DNA of 64,000 bases from Manduca sexta (Eukaryota; Arthropoda; Insecta; Lepidoptera; Sphingidae): positions 7,099,170-7,163,169 of the forward strand of contig NC_051134.1 of the NCBI RefSeq assembly GCF_014839805.1, given 5' to 3'. Positions 34,934-46,199 of the stretch are shown in pieces; within the stretch, counting starts at the first letter, position 1; each line of letters starts with the position of its first letter. Made by a program: the position numbers and the translations under genes. Below the pieces are notes generated by a model, which saw only the letters and a program-made list of their open reading frames with translations, was not told the DNA's origin and searched no databases.

Positions 34934-35267
34934 TAATATCAGCCCTGTATTATATACTTGCCCACTGCTGAGCACGGGCCTCCTCTACTACTGAGAGGGA
35001 TTAGGCCTTAGTCCACCACGCTGGCCTAGTGCGGATTGGTAGACTTCACACACCTTCGAAATTCCTATAGAGAAATTCTCAGATGTGCAGGTTTCCTCAC
35101 GATGTTTTCCTTCACCGTCAAAGCGAACGATAAATTCACAAAGAATACACACATGATTTTAGAAAAGTCAGAGGTGTGTGCCCTTGGGGATTTGAACCTG
35201 CGGACATTCGTCTCGGCAGTCCGTTCCACACCCAACTAGGCTATCGCCGCTTTTTGCCTTCTCTTTA
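34920..35267 (-). mobile_element. SINE family A, second of an adjacent pair
   Basis: Body 34934-35253, full length on the minus strand, flanked by the same 14-bp sequence ttgccttctcttta at 34920-34933 and 35254-35267. Its tail motif acttgcccactgctgagcac is subfamily 1, so it is not a recent duplicate of its neighbour. Confidence 0.9.
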
Positions 35268-35439
35268 GCGACAGAAAATATTACTCATGTCTACGTAGAT
35301 GGATAAGTTGTTACCACGATGCCAAATAATTGGTCTTAGAATATATCTTAATCTACGTCCCTAAAAAGTAATTGGTACTTATTTCTTCGTAGTGTTTCAA
35401 TAATGCCATTAAAACGTCGACCCTTTAAAATTTAATTAA

Positions 35440-35640
35440 TAAACACAATCCTCAATTCGTCCCGCGACTGGGTGTAATTTGTTTTGGCAACCTTCCCTCC
35501 GTACCTCAACCCCCACGTCCCTCCGTGTCACAGTCCCCGATGACGCCAGAACGCTAAGAATAGCCGCGAGCGTGTCAATTAAATTTGATCGTGATTGTAA
35601 AACACAATCGATGGATCACCGCCTTTGTATCTAACCAAAT
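35440..35640. promoter_or_regulatory. Possible regulatory patch
   Basis: A G+C-richer block (ccctccgtacctcaaccccc and following) followed by gtgattgtaaaacacaatcg atgg, an inverted arrangement of gattg cores. No gene or repeat recognised. Weak. Confidence 0.12.
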
Positions 35641-36109
35641 GCGTTGTTGATGCTTTACAAAGATATGGAAAATCACGTAGTTTCTAACGTTAATTAGGGC
35701 CAATTTAATCATTAAATATTATGTTTTTTTTTAGTGCGTATAAATTAAATTTGGATATTGATATATATGTTTCTGTTATGGTTTTATTTTTAAATTAATT
35801 TGCTTGGGATATCTAAAAGTCTATACCTATGTAGACGTTACATTTCTAGGCCCTAAATTTTTGATAATAAGCATTCTCAGGAAATAACGTAAATAACGAA
35901 ACAACAAAATCAAAAATAGATTTTCGAAGTATTGAATGTTACAACATATATCCATTTTGTTTAACTTCGGTCAAAACCACAAACTATACAAGCATTTCAA
36001 TAACTTACACCACCTGCATCTAACGACACTACGAACCACATTCTTCACAAACTACAAGATGATTCCGACTCAGTTATTTCGCGAAATAACTCATACTTCA
36101 CCTGCGACA

Positions 36110-36340
36110 ATCAATATTGAGATTTCAGCCGGTTTTAATATTTGCCGCGGGAAATTTACATATTTGGCCAATATGCAAATAGTCCATCAATCGACGCCGA
36201 TACGTTGCGGGCCGATAGCGCCTGACAAAGGTGCGGCGGGGACTGTAAACACAGGGGCTGTTGTTGTGGACGGCGCCGCTGCGACTGCGGCAAGGTTTTG
36301 TGTAGCGTTAATTTGCGCCAATGTGGAAATTATGAATTCA
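36110..36340. promoter_or_regulatory. Candidate conserved non-coding element with octamer and PBC-type sites
   Basis: Contains ATGCAAAT (36173-36180), a POU octamer, and three bases later CCATCAATCG (36184-36193), whose complement CGATTGATGG fits a PBC/Hox site. A G+C-rich block follows (ggcggggactgtaaacacag and following). A 147-codon open frame (35936-36379, +) spans this, but its product is compositionally odd with no domain, so I do not call it a gene. Confidence 0.22.
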
Positions 36341-37194
36341 GCAAATATTTTTTTTATATATAGTAGAATATATCTATAAGTGATGGGGTGGTAAATTATG
36401 ATAGATGATAACGAGCGCCAAAAACTTATCCATTAGGAGAACTTAAGACAAGGTGATAACCTAAAGAGATAGACAAAGTGATGGCTTTTATCAAACTTCA
36501 TCATTATCAATATCTGAACGCAGTACAACAAACAGCAAATTGCATTAACTCCGATTTTTTATGAGATTATTATACCACCCTTTTTTAGCGATGGCTCATT
36601 CATATTATAGACTTAACTGTGATACAGCAAGGTTCAGCCACATTTGCTAGTTAAAGTTATATCCATCTTTACAAACGAAGATATTCTTGTACCGTTAAAA
36701 AAAAACTATACTCAAAGTGAACGTTCTAAAAGCCTACTGTATACTGTTTTACTGAAATGATGAATGTTCTTTTTGGTATTACGTGCTTTTATATTCCTTC
36801 GAAAATCTTGAAGTTTAATACTGTAAGACGTGAGATAACGAAAAATCAATTCGTATGTAACGATGTGTCGCCCACGCACAAAAATCTTTTGTAGTTAAAT
36901 AAACAATGTTAATGAACTACGTTATGCATAATTTAGTTTATTTAAATGAAGTTGTTTATGGTCGTGTTGTGTGATGGAATAGCGTGCTTTTGTCTGGATA
37001 GGCATCTTCAATTTAGCTCTTACTGCAGTTAAGAACCGGTTGGTATATTATAGTTCCTCTGATAAAACATTTAGTTCTCTTTTTCTTTTTCAAATATTTA
37101 CGTTAGTTTTCCTTTTTCCGTGATAACATTGCATGTTGCTCGCTTGATAAATAAGACCTGCCCATAAACAATAACATAACCATCGATATTTTGC

Positions 37195-37325
37195 CATGCT
37201 GAGGTTCATGGTTTGAATCCCGGATCCATGGTAAAACTTCTCTGCTGCCGCTCGGAGTGAGGTAGTTGGCGGCGTGATACCCCCGTGCCTCGAAGAGCAC
37301 TTAAAACTGTTGGCCCTGCGACTGA
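37195..37325 (+). repeat. SINE-like family H fragment
   Basis: Box B-like ggtttgaatcccgg, then ctgccgctcggagtgaggta, gttggcggcgtgataccccc and gtgcctcgaagagcacttaa, ending at ggccctgcgactgacctc. This body is one I associate with lepidopteran tRNA-derived SINEs. It is cut off exactly where a family A fragment begins. Confidence 0.6.
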
Positions 37326-37432
37326 CCTCTACTACTGAGAGGGATTAGGCTTTAGTCCACCACGCTGGCCTAGTACGGATTGGTAGACTTCACACACCTT
37401 CGAAATTCCTATAGAGAACTTCTCAGATGTGC
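37326..37432 (-). repeat. SINE family A fragment
   Basis: tactactgagagggattagg through ttctcagatgtgc, the 3' body only, on the minus strand. Lacks both tail and tRNA head. Butt-joined to family H on the left and family B on the right. Confidence 0.8.
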
Positions 37433-37605
37433 TCCGGTTATGTCGACACAATTATGCCGACCTGTTGGAATCGATAAGTATACACAGGCTGATCGCGAAA
37501 CGCGCCACACTTACCTATGCCACTATGGCGGGTTTTAACAGCTTATGTACGGTGGTCTTTATCCGGGCGGATATAAAATGTATCCAACCGCCAGCAAATT
37601 TTTTT
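37433..37605 (+). repeat. Repeat family B, 5'-truncated
   Basis: gtcgacacaattatgccgac, cacaggctgatcgcgaaacg, cactatggcgggttttaaca, cttatgtacggtggtcttta and gggcggatataaaatgtatc. The first 60 or so bases of the family are missing at the junction. Confidence 0.75.
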
Positions 37606-38154
37606 GGTTGCTTTAAATTTGGTCCAAAACACAGGACCAATAAGTACAATTCCTAGAATAATCGCAAAGCAATTATGGTATACAAGTCTAAGCATTAAAA
37701 AAGGCATGTCGGTTTTAAATTTCCCATTCCAGAGCACAGTATAAGAAATACAGTAAGCTATCGAAGGCGCCTTAAACAAAATAATTGTGCGGTGTGGAGC
37801 AAGACGAGGAAGATGAGACCGGCCCTTATAGCAATGTTAATCGGGTGAACAGCTCTCACTTTGCTTATATACGATTTGGATATGTGCAGTGGTATCTTAC
37901 TTATACATATAAGATGTGCATTGGTTTCTTACTTACAAGTAATATTTATCAGCATAGTAATATTATAATACGAAAGTATATAATGTTTGTTAATGCGAAA
38001 AAATGTTCGAGTCAAAAGCTATGGACTAGTGTTGACCTGAATGAAAGTATCTTTTAAGGATTTTTAGCTAAAACTGTACAATATGTTTTTTTCAGGAAAA
38101 GGGCAACGCCGCGAGCAAAACTAAGTGAAAGATAAATACAAATACGTCACTTTT

Positions 38155-38530
38155 TGTGTTTATTTATTTATTTATTGCACTTAATATACAAATGTATACA
38201 GGCGGACTGAATGCCATAGGCATTCTCTACCAGCCAACCTTAGGGTGGAGCAGAGATAATCATGGTAGGTGCATCACGGTAATATGACATTGAAAAAGAA
38301 GGTATATATAAAATACCTATAATAACTATAAATACAATATAAGTAACATTGTAACTATCAAAATACATAAAATACATATTATAATTACATAAACATATAC
38401 GTATAAATATACATATATACATAAGAATATAATGTAATATTATAAGTTAAGGTGGTGACTATTCCGCTTCATTCAGCAGTAACTGTCGAACTCTTTTTTT
38501 GAAGGCAAACCGAGTGGTTGACGATCTGAT
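38155..38530 (-). repeat. LINE 3' UTR tail
   Basis: Begins (as read on plus) tttatttatttatttattgc, then ggcggactgaatgccatagg cattctctaccagcc and ccttagggtggagcagagat. On the minus strand this is a 3' UTR ending in an AAAT repeat. It is homologous to 43430-43691 (+). The long AT-rich inner part and 38440-38530 may belong to the same element. Confidence 0.6.
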
Positions 38531-38589
38531 TACAAGTTTGAGAACAACACGACGCCTCAAAATTTTGCATATTTTTAGTACGGGTACGT

Positions 38590-38825
38590 TAAAGTGATCC
38601 CACAGCACCTGATGATAAGTAGAGTGGGGTCTAATAAATAGTCAACTGACGAGAGATGATTACCCCTCTGCAGATACAATTATGCCGGCCTGTTGGAACC
38701 GGATATACAGAGGCTGATCATGGAACGTGGCACACTTACATGGACCACTATGACGGGTTCAAACACTTTATGTTCGGTGGTCGTTATCTGGGCGGATAAA
38801 ATATATTCTACCACCAGCAAACTCT
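38590..38825 (+). repeat. Repeat family B, near full length
   Basis: Starts gtgatcccacagcacctgat gataagtagagtggggtcta and runs through gacgagagatgattacccct, acaattatgccggcctgttg, ggctgatcatggaacgtggc and actatgacgggtt, to gggcggataaaatatattct accaccagcaaa. The longest copy here, used to define family ends. A short palindromic start or TSD is not evident. Confidence 0.78.
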
Positions 38826-41800
38826 TGCCAGATTATCGCTTGGTGATTATTCTCTAACCTTACTGTAAGATGTATACTGTGTTGTACTGAGGAGCCGGGG
38901 ACGCACAGCCGACGGCCGCGATTCCTCTAATTTATGTACATAATTTGTTTAACAAAACGACCTCGTGTTTTTGCCGCCTCCATTATTAATTGTTTAGGAT
39001 TCGCGATTTTTTAATACTTATGATTGATCGGTGAGCTTGCTGCTAATGCCCCAACGAAACAACTAAGCTTGATGAGTGTTTTGAACATTTTACATAATGT
39101 TTGTAACACTGGGATGTTTAAAACGTTTTACTTAAATGAGTTAATTCCTTTCTCAATAATTAAATTAGTGACATTTGGAGATTTTGACTAATTTGCTTCT
39201 GTTAAGCTATGCGAGTAGTAATGTGCCGGTTTGACGGAAATTTAGGCATCTATGTTGAAATCATTTTTAATATTTAGTGTAGTTAATTCTGGCGCTTATC
39301 AACAGGCTTTAAATGACTATTTAGCTTTAAAAAAACTGATATTTTTACATTACCGACATTTCATTTTTATGTACATTTACTCATGAGGAGATTTACTGGT
39401 TTTGTACTACATTGTATCGGGTATTAATTGTTGTACAAACCACAGTCATATTATGATTAGTCTTTACTTTAGTCATGCAAAAATAGACGATAACAACCAA
39501 ACAGCTACAATAAACACCGCAACAGTAAATTCATATCAAACTAGTTGCCGACACAACAGATGCACTTGATTATGCTGCTTCTCAAGATCTCCATCGGCAT
39601 CCGAGCTCGGAACTTGGACGTGAATGTTCGAACATCGTCTTGTTACTAATACTATTCAATAGTTGTCTGTGAAGGATTCAATCGAGCGGAGATAGGCGAT
39701 TTATTGTTCATCGATATGATTAATAAGTTATTTACAATAATATTAGGGTCTTAGAGCGCTTTTGATTTAAAATAAGATAAACATTTCTTACTTCAGAAGT
39801 ATTTTCTCAAATATTTCACCAATCAATCGACCGGTACGACTGTCAATGAACAACTGACTCGGTGTGTCAAACGTATAGTGTTTTTGTAGCAAAAAGTGCT
39901 ATTTTATTTTTATGAAACCATTAGCTACAGCGCAAAATATATTTTGTAGCAGAGGTACAATCGTCTCTCAGTAAATATGCACAGTATTTACTTATTTTAA
40001 TATCTAAATATCTCAACTCGCACCAAACACTAATTTTGGAAACAACCTCGACATCCCACGGTCTAGTCAGACTACAATCCGATGCTTCGACACAAATCCT
40101 GCATACAAAGTTACTCATTCATTTATACATAGAAACAATGTTTTGAAATATAAATTAACCATATCAATAATTAATAATTATTAGCCTCAACAAAGAAAAC
40201 AATTGAACAGTAGTTAAAACAATGATTGTGATTTATTAATTAATGGGTGTTACACTTCATCAGTCTTAGTTATAAAAATTTCACAAAGCTATGCTAAGTT
40301 AAAACACAAATTTAATCGATCAGCTGTAAGTCAAAACCCGCCATCTTGCCTCTTAATAAGGTTTAAACTAGGAAACCGGTAATGTTTTTGACAGCTATAT
40401 AAGCAATTCTTAACCACCTCTTAACGCTAAACCGAGTTTATAAGTAAGACTGCATGTCAGCAGATAAAATGTTATTTTTATTCATAAAGTAGACATTTGA
40501 AACTAGGTTGAAACAAAATATAGTTAAATTTTCGTTAAAAATACTAAAAATAATAAGAACATTCACTACGATACACACATTACATTTTCAATATCTGCTC
40601 CTTCCTCCTATAGTTATGTCGGTCTACTATCAGGGCTCGACTTTCAGCTGTTACATTTACTCCGTCCAATCTTCAGCTTCCTACATTAGGTTAACTCTAA
40701 TATTTCTTTAAAACGTAAAGTTAGATCCAATTTTAACAGCGGTAGATACAAAACGATGCCTATTACGTGCCTTGTAAGTGGTAGATAAAGCCTATGAAAT
40801 TTTAATACTAATAAAGGTCCTCGGGTAATAAACCTAAGGTCTGAAGTCCATTAATCCATCCTGAAGTGTTATTTTACGATATGAGCCTACGACACATTTA
40901 GACATTTCGTAATATAGCCTTTACGTGTTGGAGACAATGACAATAAACAACAAAGTTTTCCCGATAAATTCTAGTTCGCACGTGACGGTCGAATGGTTAT
41001 GTTTTAATTACGTAAAGGCGACTCTACATGCGGCGTCATTTACGCTAAATTTTCGTTGTGTTATGTTGTTTATCATTCATAAAGATATTTCTTTGTATTG
41101 ATAAGTTCGATCTCACTTGCTTTGATATCAGTCTTGCAATGAATATGCAGCGTATTACATTTAAACCGATTCTGTATCCAACTCGACTTTGGGCTATTCC
41201 CAAAATCAATTGATAGTAATTTACACAGGATTTGGATTATAATAATACAGATTTTTGTCGGGAATTACTTTGACATAGTTCTCATCATATATTTGGCTTG
41301 AGATAATTATAATTTATTTTACTCCAAATATATTTAATCAAAAATGTGTAGCTGGATTTAAGTTGTGAATAATTACATAAAATTAAATAATGGAAATTCG
41401 GACGTTCTTTACATTCAGTTCTGTATCAGTGTGAAATGTCCCTAATATTGAAAGATGGTTATGTTTATTTCTGTTGTAGTGTTGAAAGTCCCTAACAGTT
41501 CATATTTAAAATATAGTTAAATATTAAATTTTATTTGTGCTGTTATGCGGAACAGGAGTTGCCAAACCTATTTTTATTGTTGGGCGTTGTTATCTGGTGC
41601 CAACTTTACTAGCTATATTTTATATTTGGATTTTCTAAATACAATCTAAATGAAAAGCTGTTTGCAAATAACCTGTCGTATCGAAGCAATTTTTTTTAGT
41701 ATTTTTGACAGATGTCAACGCTGACGTTAGGAGTATCAGTAAAAATGGTGGGTCCTCCCTCCCCACAATTTGATTAGTCTCTGGCATTCGTACGATCCTG

Positions 41801-42330
41801 AAGTTCGTCGTAGGGTCAGATATGTACAAAACTAGAATCCACTTATATTATGAATGTTTTGGAGTAGCAGTAATCTATTATTTCGCGTACCATTTTTGGT
41901 AGGCTTCCACCCCTAAACGCAGTCACATCCAGACCGCCAACAAAATTACCAAAGCACGAATATATTTTCTAAAAAGAGGTCAAAAACTATTAGTACGTAT
42001 CCACAAACATTAACAAATTAATGTAGCGCGAAGTTGGAACCAACCAACATCGGCTAGTTGTTAATAATTCTTTGTCTAAGTCCCATATTAATCCCATTAA
42101 GGCCGTTGTGGGATGTGTGCCAACTGTGTGATTGTTGATTATACGATGTCTACAGTCGCAGCGCCAAATTACAACTATATCTCGCTGAAAAATTACACAA
42201 GGATTTGTTCTCGCTGTTCATTTTTTTAATGTGTTTCATGGAATCATAGAGTTCGGATCCATTTTGGAAATAACTTTATTAGTTTCTTATTATATGTTTG
42301 ACAGTTAAGTACACTGATATTCAAAAAAGT
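38826..42330. other. No recognised gene
   Basis: The longest quiet stretch before 53 kb. AT-rich. A diverged direct repeat of about 60 bp lies at 41413-41502 (tgtgaaatgtccctaa and tgttgaaagtccctaac). The frames at 39921, 40508 and 41635 show no domains. Confidence 0.4.
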
Positions 42331-42580
42331 AAATCCCAAGGGCACACACCTCTGACTTTTCTAAAAAAATATGTGTGTATTCTTTGTGAATTATCGCTTG
42401 CTTAACGGTAAAGGAAAAACATCACGGGAAACCTGCATACCTAAGAAGTTCTCTATAAGAATTTCGAGGGTGTGTGAAGTCTACCAATCCGCACTAGGCC
42501 AGCGTGGTGGACTAAGGCCTACTCTAGTAGTAGAGGAGGCCCGTGCCCAACAGTGGGACAGTATATAATACAGGGCTGAT
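42331..42580 (+). mobile_element. SINE family A, 5'-truncated
   Basis: Starts at aaatcccaagggcacacacc (the box B end of the head) and continues through the body to atacagggctgatgatgac. Tail motif cccaacagtgggacagtata belongs to subfamily 2. A few bases of the ctctcag block are lost. No clear TSD. Confidence 0.82.
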
Positions 42581-42882
42581 GATGACACTGGTATCGGGAT
42601 ATAAAATAGGAGATTTTTGTAATGACTAGATCAGGATAAAATAACATGACGATGGGCTCGTCTCTTATAATAATATATATAGGTTCTAAAGAGATCTCGT
42701 CATAGAATAGGACCTCGGTAAGGTTTTTTTCATAATGATTCGAAATTGGCTTTAATATAATCAAAGTCACATACGGGCGAGGCTCCGCTATTTTATACGC
42801 AGTCCTCCCCCCCCCCCTCAACGGTAAAGTATTAGTGGACCAGTTGCTAATCAACAACCGCAAAGTAGGTACTAACACAGAT

Positions 42883-42978
42883 ACTTGGTGGACTTAGGCC
42901 TAATCTCTCGCAGGAGAAGAGAAGACCCGTGCCCAGCAGTGAAACAATGTATAAAACAGGGCTGATATTATTACTATT
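42883..42978 (+). repeat. SINE family A 3' fragment
   Basis: cttggtggacttaggcctaa, gcccagcagtgaaacaatgt and acagggctgatattattact: only the last 95 bp or so. About 300 bp from the preceding copy; a C10 run (42808-42817 region) lies between. Confidence 0.75.
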
Positions 42979-43429
42979 TTACAAGTACTTGTCGACATCA
43001 AAATACTTACTGGTAATTATATAACAGTAACACAAATTCCTATTGTATTTATGTTAATTAAACAATATCATCAGCGCGTACGCGATGGTGAATAATTAAA
43101 TACAAACCTGGTAAGCGAATTAACGACTGTGTAACGAAGTTAATCGTACATGTCGCTTTCATTTTTAGGCTCTCCCCTAGCACAGTCGACGCGGAGTCGA
43201 ATCACGGGAGAAGTAGAGACACATTTTATATCATTGATACTAAATTATAATATACTTTATTTGTTTTTGCGCAATACATATAATTTCATGACCTGTTTTC
43301 TTAATTAAATTTATCGAAATCAAAAGGATCACTACGCGGTTGGCATTTAAAATGAGAGTTAGATTACAGCTACTGGATAAAAAGGCAGAATCGCCTCCGT
43401 GATTTATTATATATTTATTATAAATTATG

Positions 43430-43691
43430 TATCTATTTATTTATTTATCTTATTCTTATATGTGTTAAGCCTATATATTTTAAAATATTCTGTTTTATAT
43501 ACATTATTATTATTATATTTAATATATATACCTACATTAAATAACAATATTTCACCATTTTTAAATGCACCTGCCTCGTTTATATCTGCACCACCCTAAG
43601 ATCGACAGGTAGAAAGTACCTCTGGCATTAAGTCTACCTATACACTCCTCTGTATATAAAGTGTATAACATAAAATTAAAATAAATAAATT
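43430..43691 (+). repeat. LINE 3' UTR tail
   Basis: Contains atatctgcaccaccctaaga tcg, caggtagaaagtacctctgg cattaagtctacctatacac and ends aaattaaaataaataaat. Plus-strand homologue of 38155-38530. Confidence 0.65.
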
Positions 43692-44893
43692 TCATAGGAT
43701 AATCTTATGTCTTTTGATCTTTTTGCCCAGAACCCATTTCGAATCTAATAATATAGTAAGGTGGAATAATATAGGCGTGCTATTCTGATCGCTCCCGCTT
43801 CGACTGTGTTTCGACTCTGCGAGCGGCCTAAAATTGTTTGTAAATTAGCTTGCGACCTTCCCGTCTGTTTGGTTATAATTACGTGCGTGTACGAACTTAT
43901 TTATTGTTCGTGGTGCGTCGAATGTATGAAATAACATGTTAGGAAGACGGCGCTATGTTAGCGTGTTATAAACAGAGCCCAGAAGTTGTGTTAAAATGTG
44001 TTTTCCTTATTCAAAAGTTGTATGTCAAAAATACAGTGATAACTGGTCACTCTAAAATTTTCATATTTTTTTATAATGGAAATTACTCTAGGTTTATTTT
44101 GAAAGTACATTTCTTTAATACATTTTTATTTGCTTTTGCATCTTTTACGGTTGGTGAGATTAGATTAATATTTATTGATTATTATTTATATATCTATTAT
44201 TTATTGGATGCCAAATTTCTTTCTTCTCCTCGCGTCTTAAAGGTCAATAATTAAATACGCCTATATTTTCTGTGCCAATGCCTGTATTAATATGCCATAA
44301 TTTTATACCAGATTATTTTTTCCAATAACGTAAATCAATAATAAAATAAAGAAGAAAGAAAGAAAGTACTAAAATTAAATAAATAAATCAAATTCAATTA
44401 GTTGCCTGTAATTCGGGAGTAACCACTGATAATCCAATAAAATAAAAAATAAGTAATTGGCCCTTAGAAGTTTTCACAGAAATATTCTATTCTCGCTAAG
44501 ATATATTTAAATAGAACATATATTATTATGATTACGTGCTCTCAATGAAGAAAACAATCATGTATTCCGTTTGTAAAGTTTTTTCAAGAAAATTCTAAGA
44601 ATCCGTGAATTTCTCTCAATATTACAAATGTGTGCCTTTTGCTCGATCGGGCGGAAACTATACTGAAACACACGTTACTCTTATACCGCTATAGAGCCAC
44701 CCCTGGACGGTTGGTGGTACTTCCAGAAATAAGTTGGAAAAATAAACATACATCAACGACTTATAAATAAGGTTTTGCTTGCGATAACGTTTGCGTAGTC
44801 TTTTTGTGGAATAAATGCACCACTTTTCACATTTCTACGATCTCATACTTTACTGTTTTCCACACTAAGTGATTGAGTATTATTAACAAGTAA

Positions 44894-45060
44894 TCTATCT
44901 ATATATATGGATGAAGAGTTTGTTGGATTGAGCGCGCTAATCTCAGGAACTATTAGTTCGAACTGAAAAAATCTTTTAGTGTTGGATAGCCGATTTATCG
45001 AGGAAGGCTATATGCTTTATAATATCATGCTATGACTGATTAGAGAGGAGCATCAATTAA
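44894..45060 (+). mobile_element. Helitron 5' part
   Basis: Starts with TC after an A (44893/44894): tctatctatatatatggatg aagagtttgttgg, then cgcgctaatctcaggaacta and gttggatagccgatttatcg aggaaggctata. This 5' end matches the complete small Helitron at 59703-59850 and a type of Helitron common in Lepidoptera (recalled). No CTAG end with a hairpin was found downstream, so the right boundary is unknown. Confidence 0.6.
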
Positions 45061-45104
45061 AAATATCGGCTAAAAGGGGGAAAATTATTTTGGAGAGTTT
45101 TACA

Positions 45105-45240
45105 ATCATAATGATTTCTTATGTTTACACGAATGTTAAACATTGAAAACAAGAGAGAAGAGAAATCTCTTCTTGGGAGAAAATAATAATATAAAATCCG
45201 CGAAAAATCCGTTAAATATTTTTTTTTCCGTTTTACAATC
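45105..45240. repeat. Family F fragments in inverted arrangement
   Basis: ttatgtttacacgaatgtta aacattgaaa matches 52386-52420 (+), while aaaatccgcgaaaaatccgt taaatattt matches the same family on the minus strand. The two lie within 140 bp, in inverted order. Confidence 0.4.
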
Positions 45241-45289
45241 ATTTAACAATCATGTATGACGGAATTCTTCCTAATAAAAAGTTCTAAAA

Positions 45290-45490
45290 AATATATTCTA
45301 AAACAAAGTCCCTGCCACATCTGGCTGCCTATCTGAACGTGACAACCTCAAAAACTATCCAACGGACTTCGACGAAATTTAGTATGGAGACAGGTTGAGA
45401 CCTTGGGAAGGCCATAGCCTACTTTCTATCCCAATAAAATACATAGAAAGACTTTTATACCGGATACAACTTTCACGCTGGCGAAGCTGT
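45290..45490 (-). repeat. LINE-like 3' tail, 'gggactttgttttata' family
   Basis: Plus-strand reading: tctaaaacaaagtccctg, aaaactatccaacggacttc gacgaaattt and a final acgctggcgaagctg. This is the complement order of 10285-10591. Confidence 0.5.
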
Positions 45491-45594
45491 AACCTAAATT
45501 TAATATTAATACAATTACAATAAGTAATTCTTTACTTAATAATATGCGAATCTTGAAACAACTTTGACGTGCCGAATGTACCTAATATACGACG

Positions 45595-45660
45595 TGCTAC
45601 GTAAGGTCTACGCCAATGCTACGTAAGATCTACACCAGTGCTACGCTATGCTACGCACCT
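45595..45660. repeat. Short tandem repeat, 22-bp unit
   Basis: Units start at 45595, 45617 and 45639 with tgctacgtaaggtctacgcc aa, tgctacgtaagatctacacc ag and a shorter third unit. About 2.8 copies. Confidence 0.75.
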
Positions 45661-45986
45661 CCACATATTGTTTACGGAGCTGATATTATTTAAATTCCAT
45701 TTATTTAGGTGATATTTTTTGTGTTACTCTCGTTGGTATTTTGTAGACTATTATAATCGTTAGTTCATGTTTTTTTTTTATTTAATGTGGAATAATAAAC
45801 AATTATGCAATAGGAATTTAAATGTTAACTAAAGTATGTGTAATTTGATAATTACATATTTAATGTCATTATTTACAGAGTAAATCGCTTATTGGGAAAT
45901 AGAATCTATGACAAAATATTATGACGCTCTCTAAATTCGGCTAATTTTGTTTCAATTTTACAAGATTATCTACTTACTCAAATCCA

Positions 45987-46175
45987 TTTTATGTTATATA
46001 ATATATATACTGTCCCACTGTTGGGCACTGTTAAAGCAAGCGATAATTCCCAAGAATACACACATATTTTTTTTAGAATAGTCAGAGGTGTGTGCCCTTG
46101 GGATTTGAACCTGCGGACATTCGTCTCGGCAGTCCGTTCCACAACCAACTAAGCCATCGCCGCTTTTTTATGTTA
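45987..46175 (-). mobile_element. SINE family A, internally deleted, with TSD
   Basis: Body 45997-46165 on the minus strand. The tail part (actgtcccactgttgggcac) is joined directly to ttaaagcaagcgataattcc, skipping the 3' body, then runs to an intact tRNA head (gggatttgaacctgcgg; aagccatcgccgc). TSD ttttatgtta at 45987-45996 and 46166-46175. A different segment is missing from that lost in 1609-1790. Confidence 0.85.
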
Positions 46176-46199
46176 ACTTTTCCCAAATAGAAATTCGTA

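Noticed and set aside
35936..36379. 147-codon open frame (+)
   Set aside because: One of the longest frames outside the BEL element, but the first half is AT-rich noise and the second half is a G+C-rich non-coding-looking block with an Ala/Gly/Val run; no domain or splice context.
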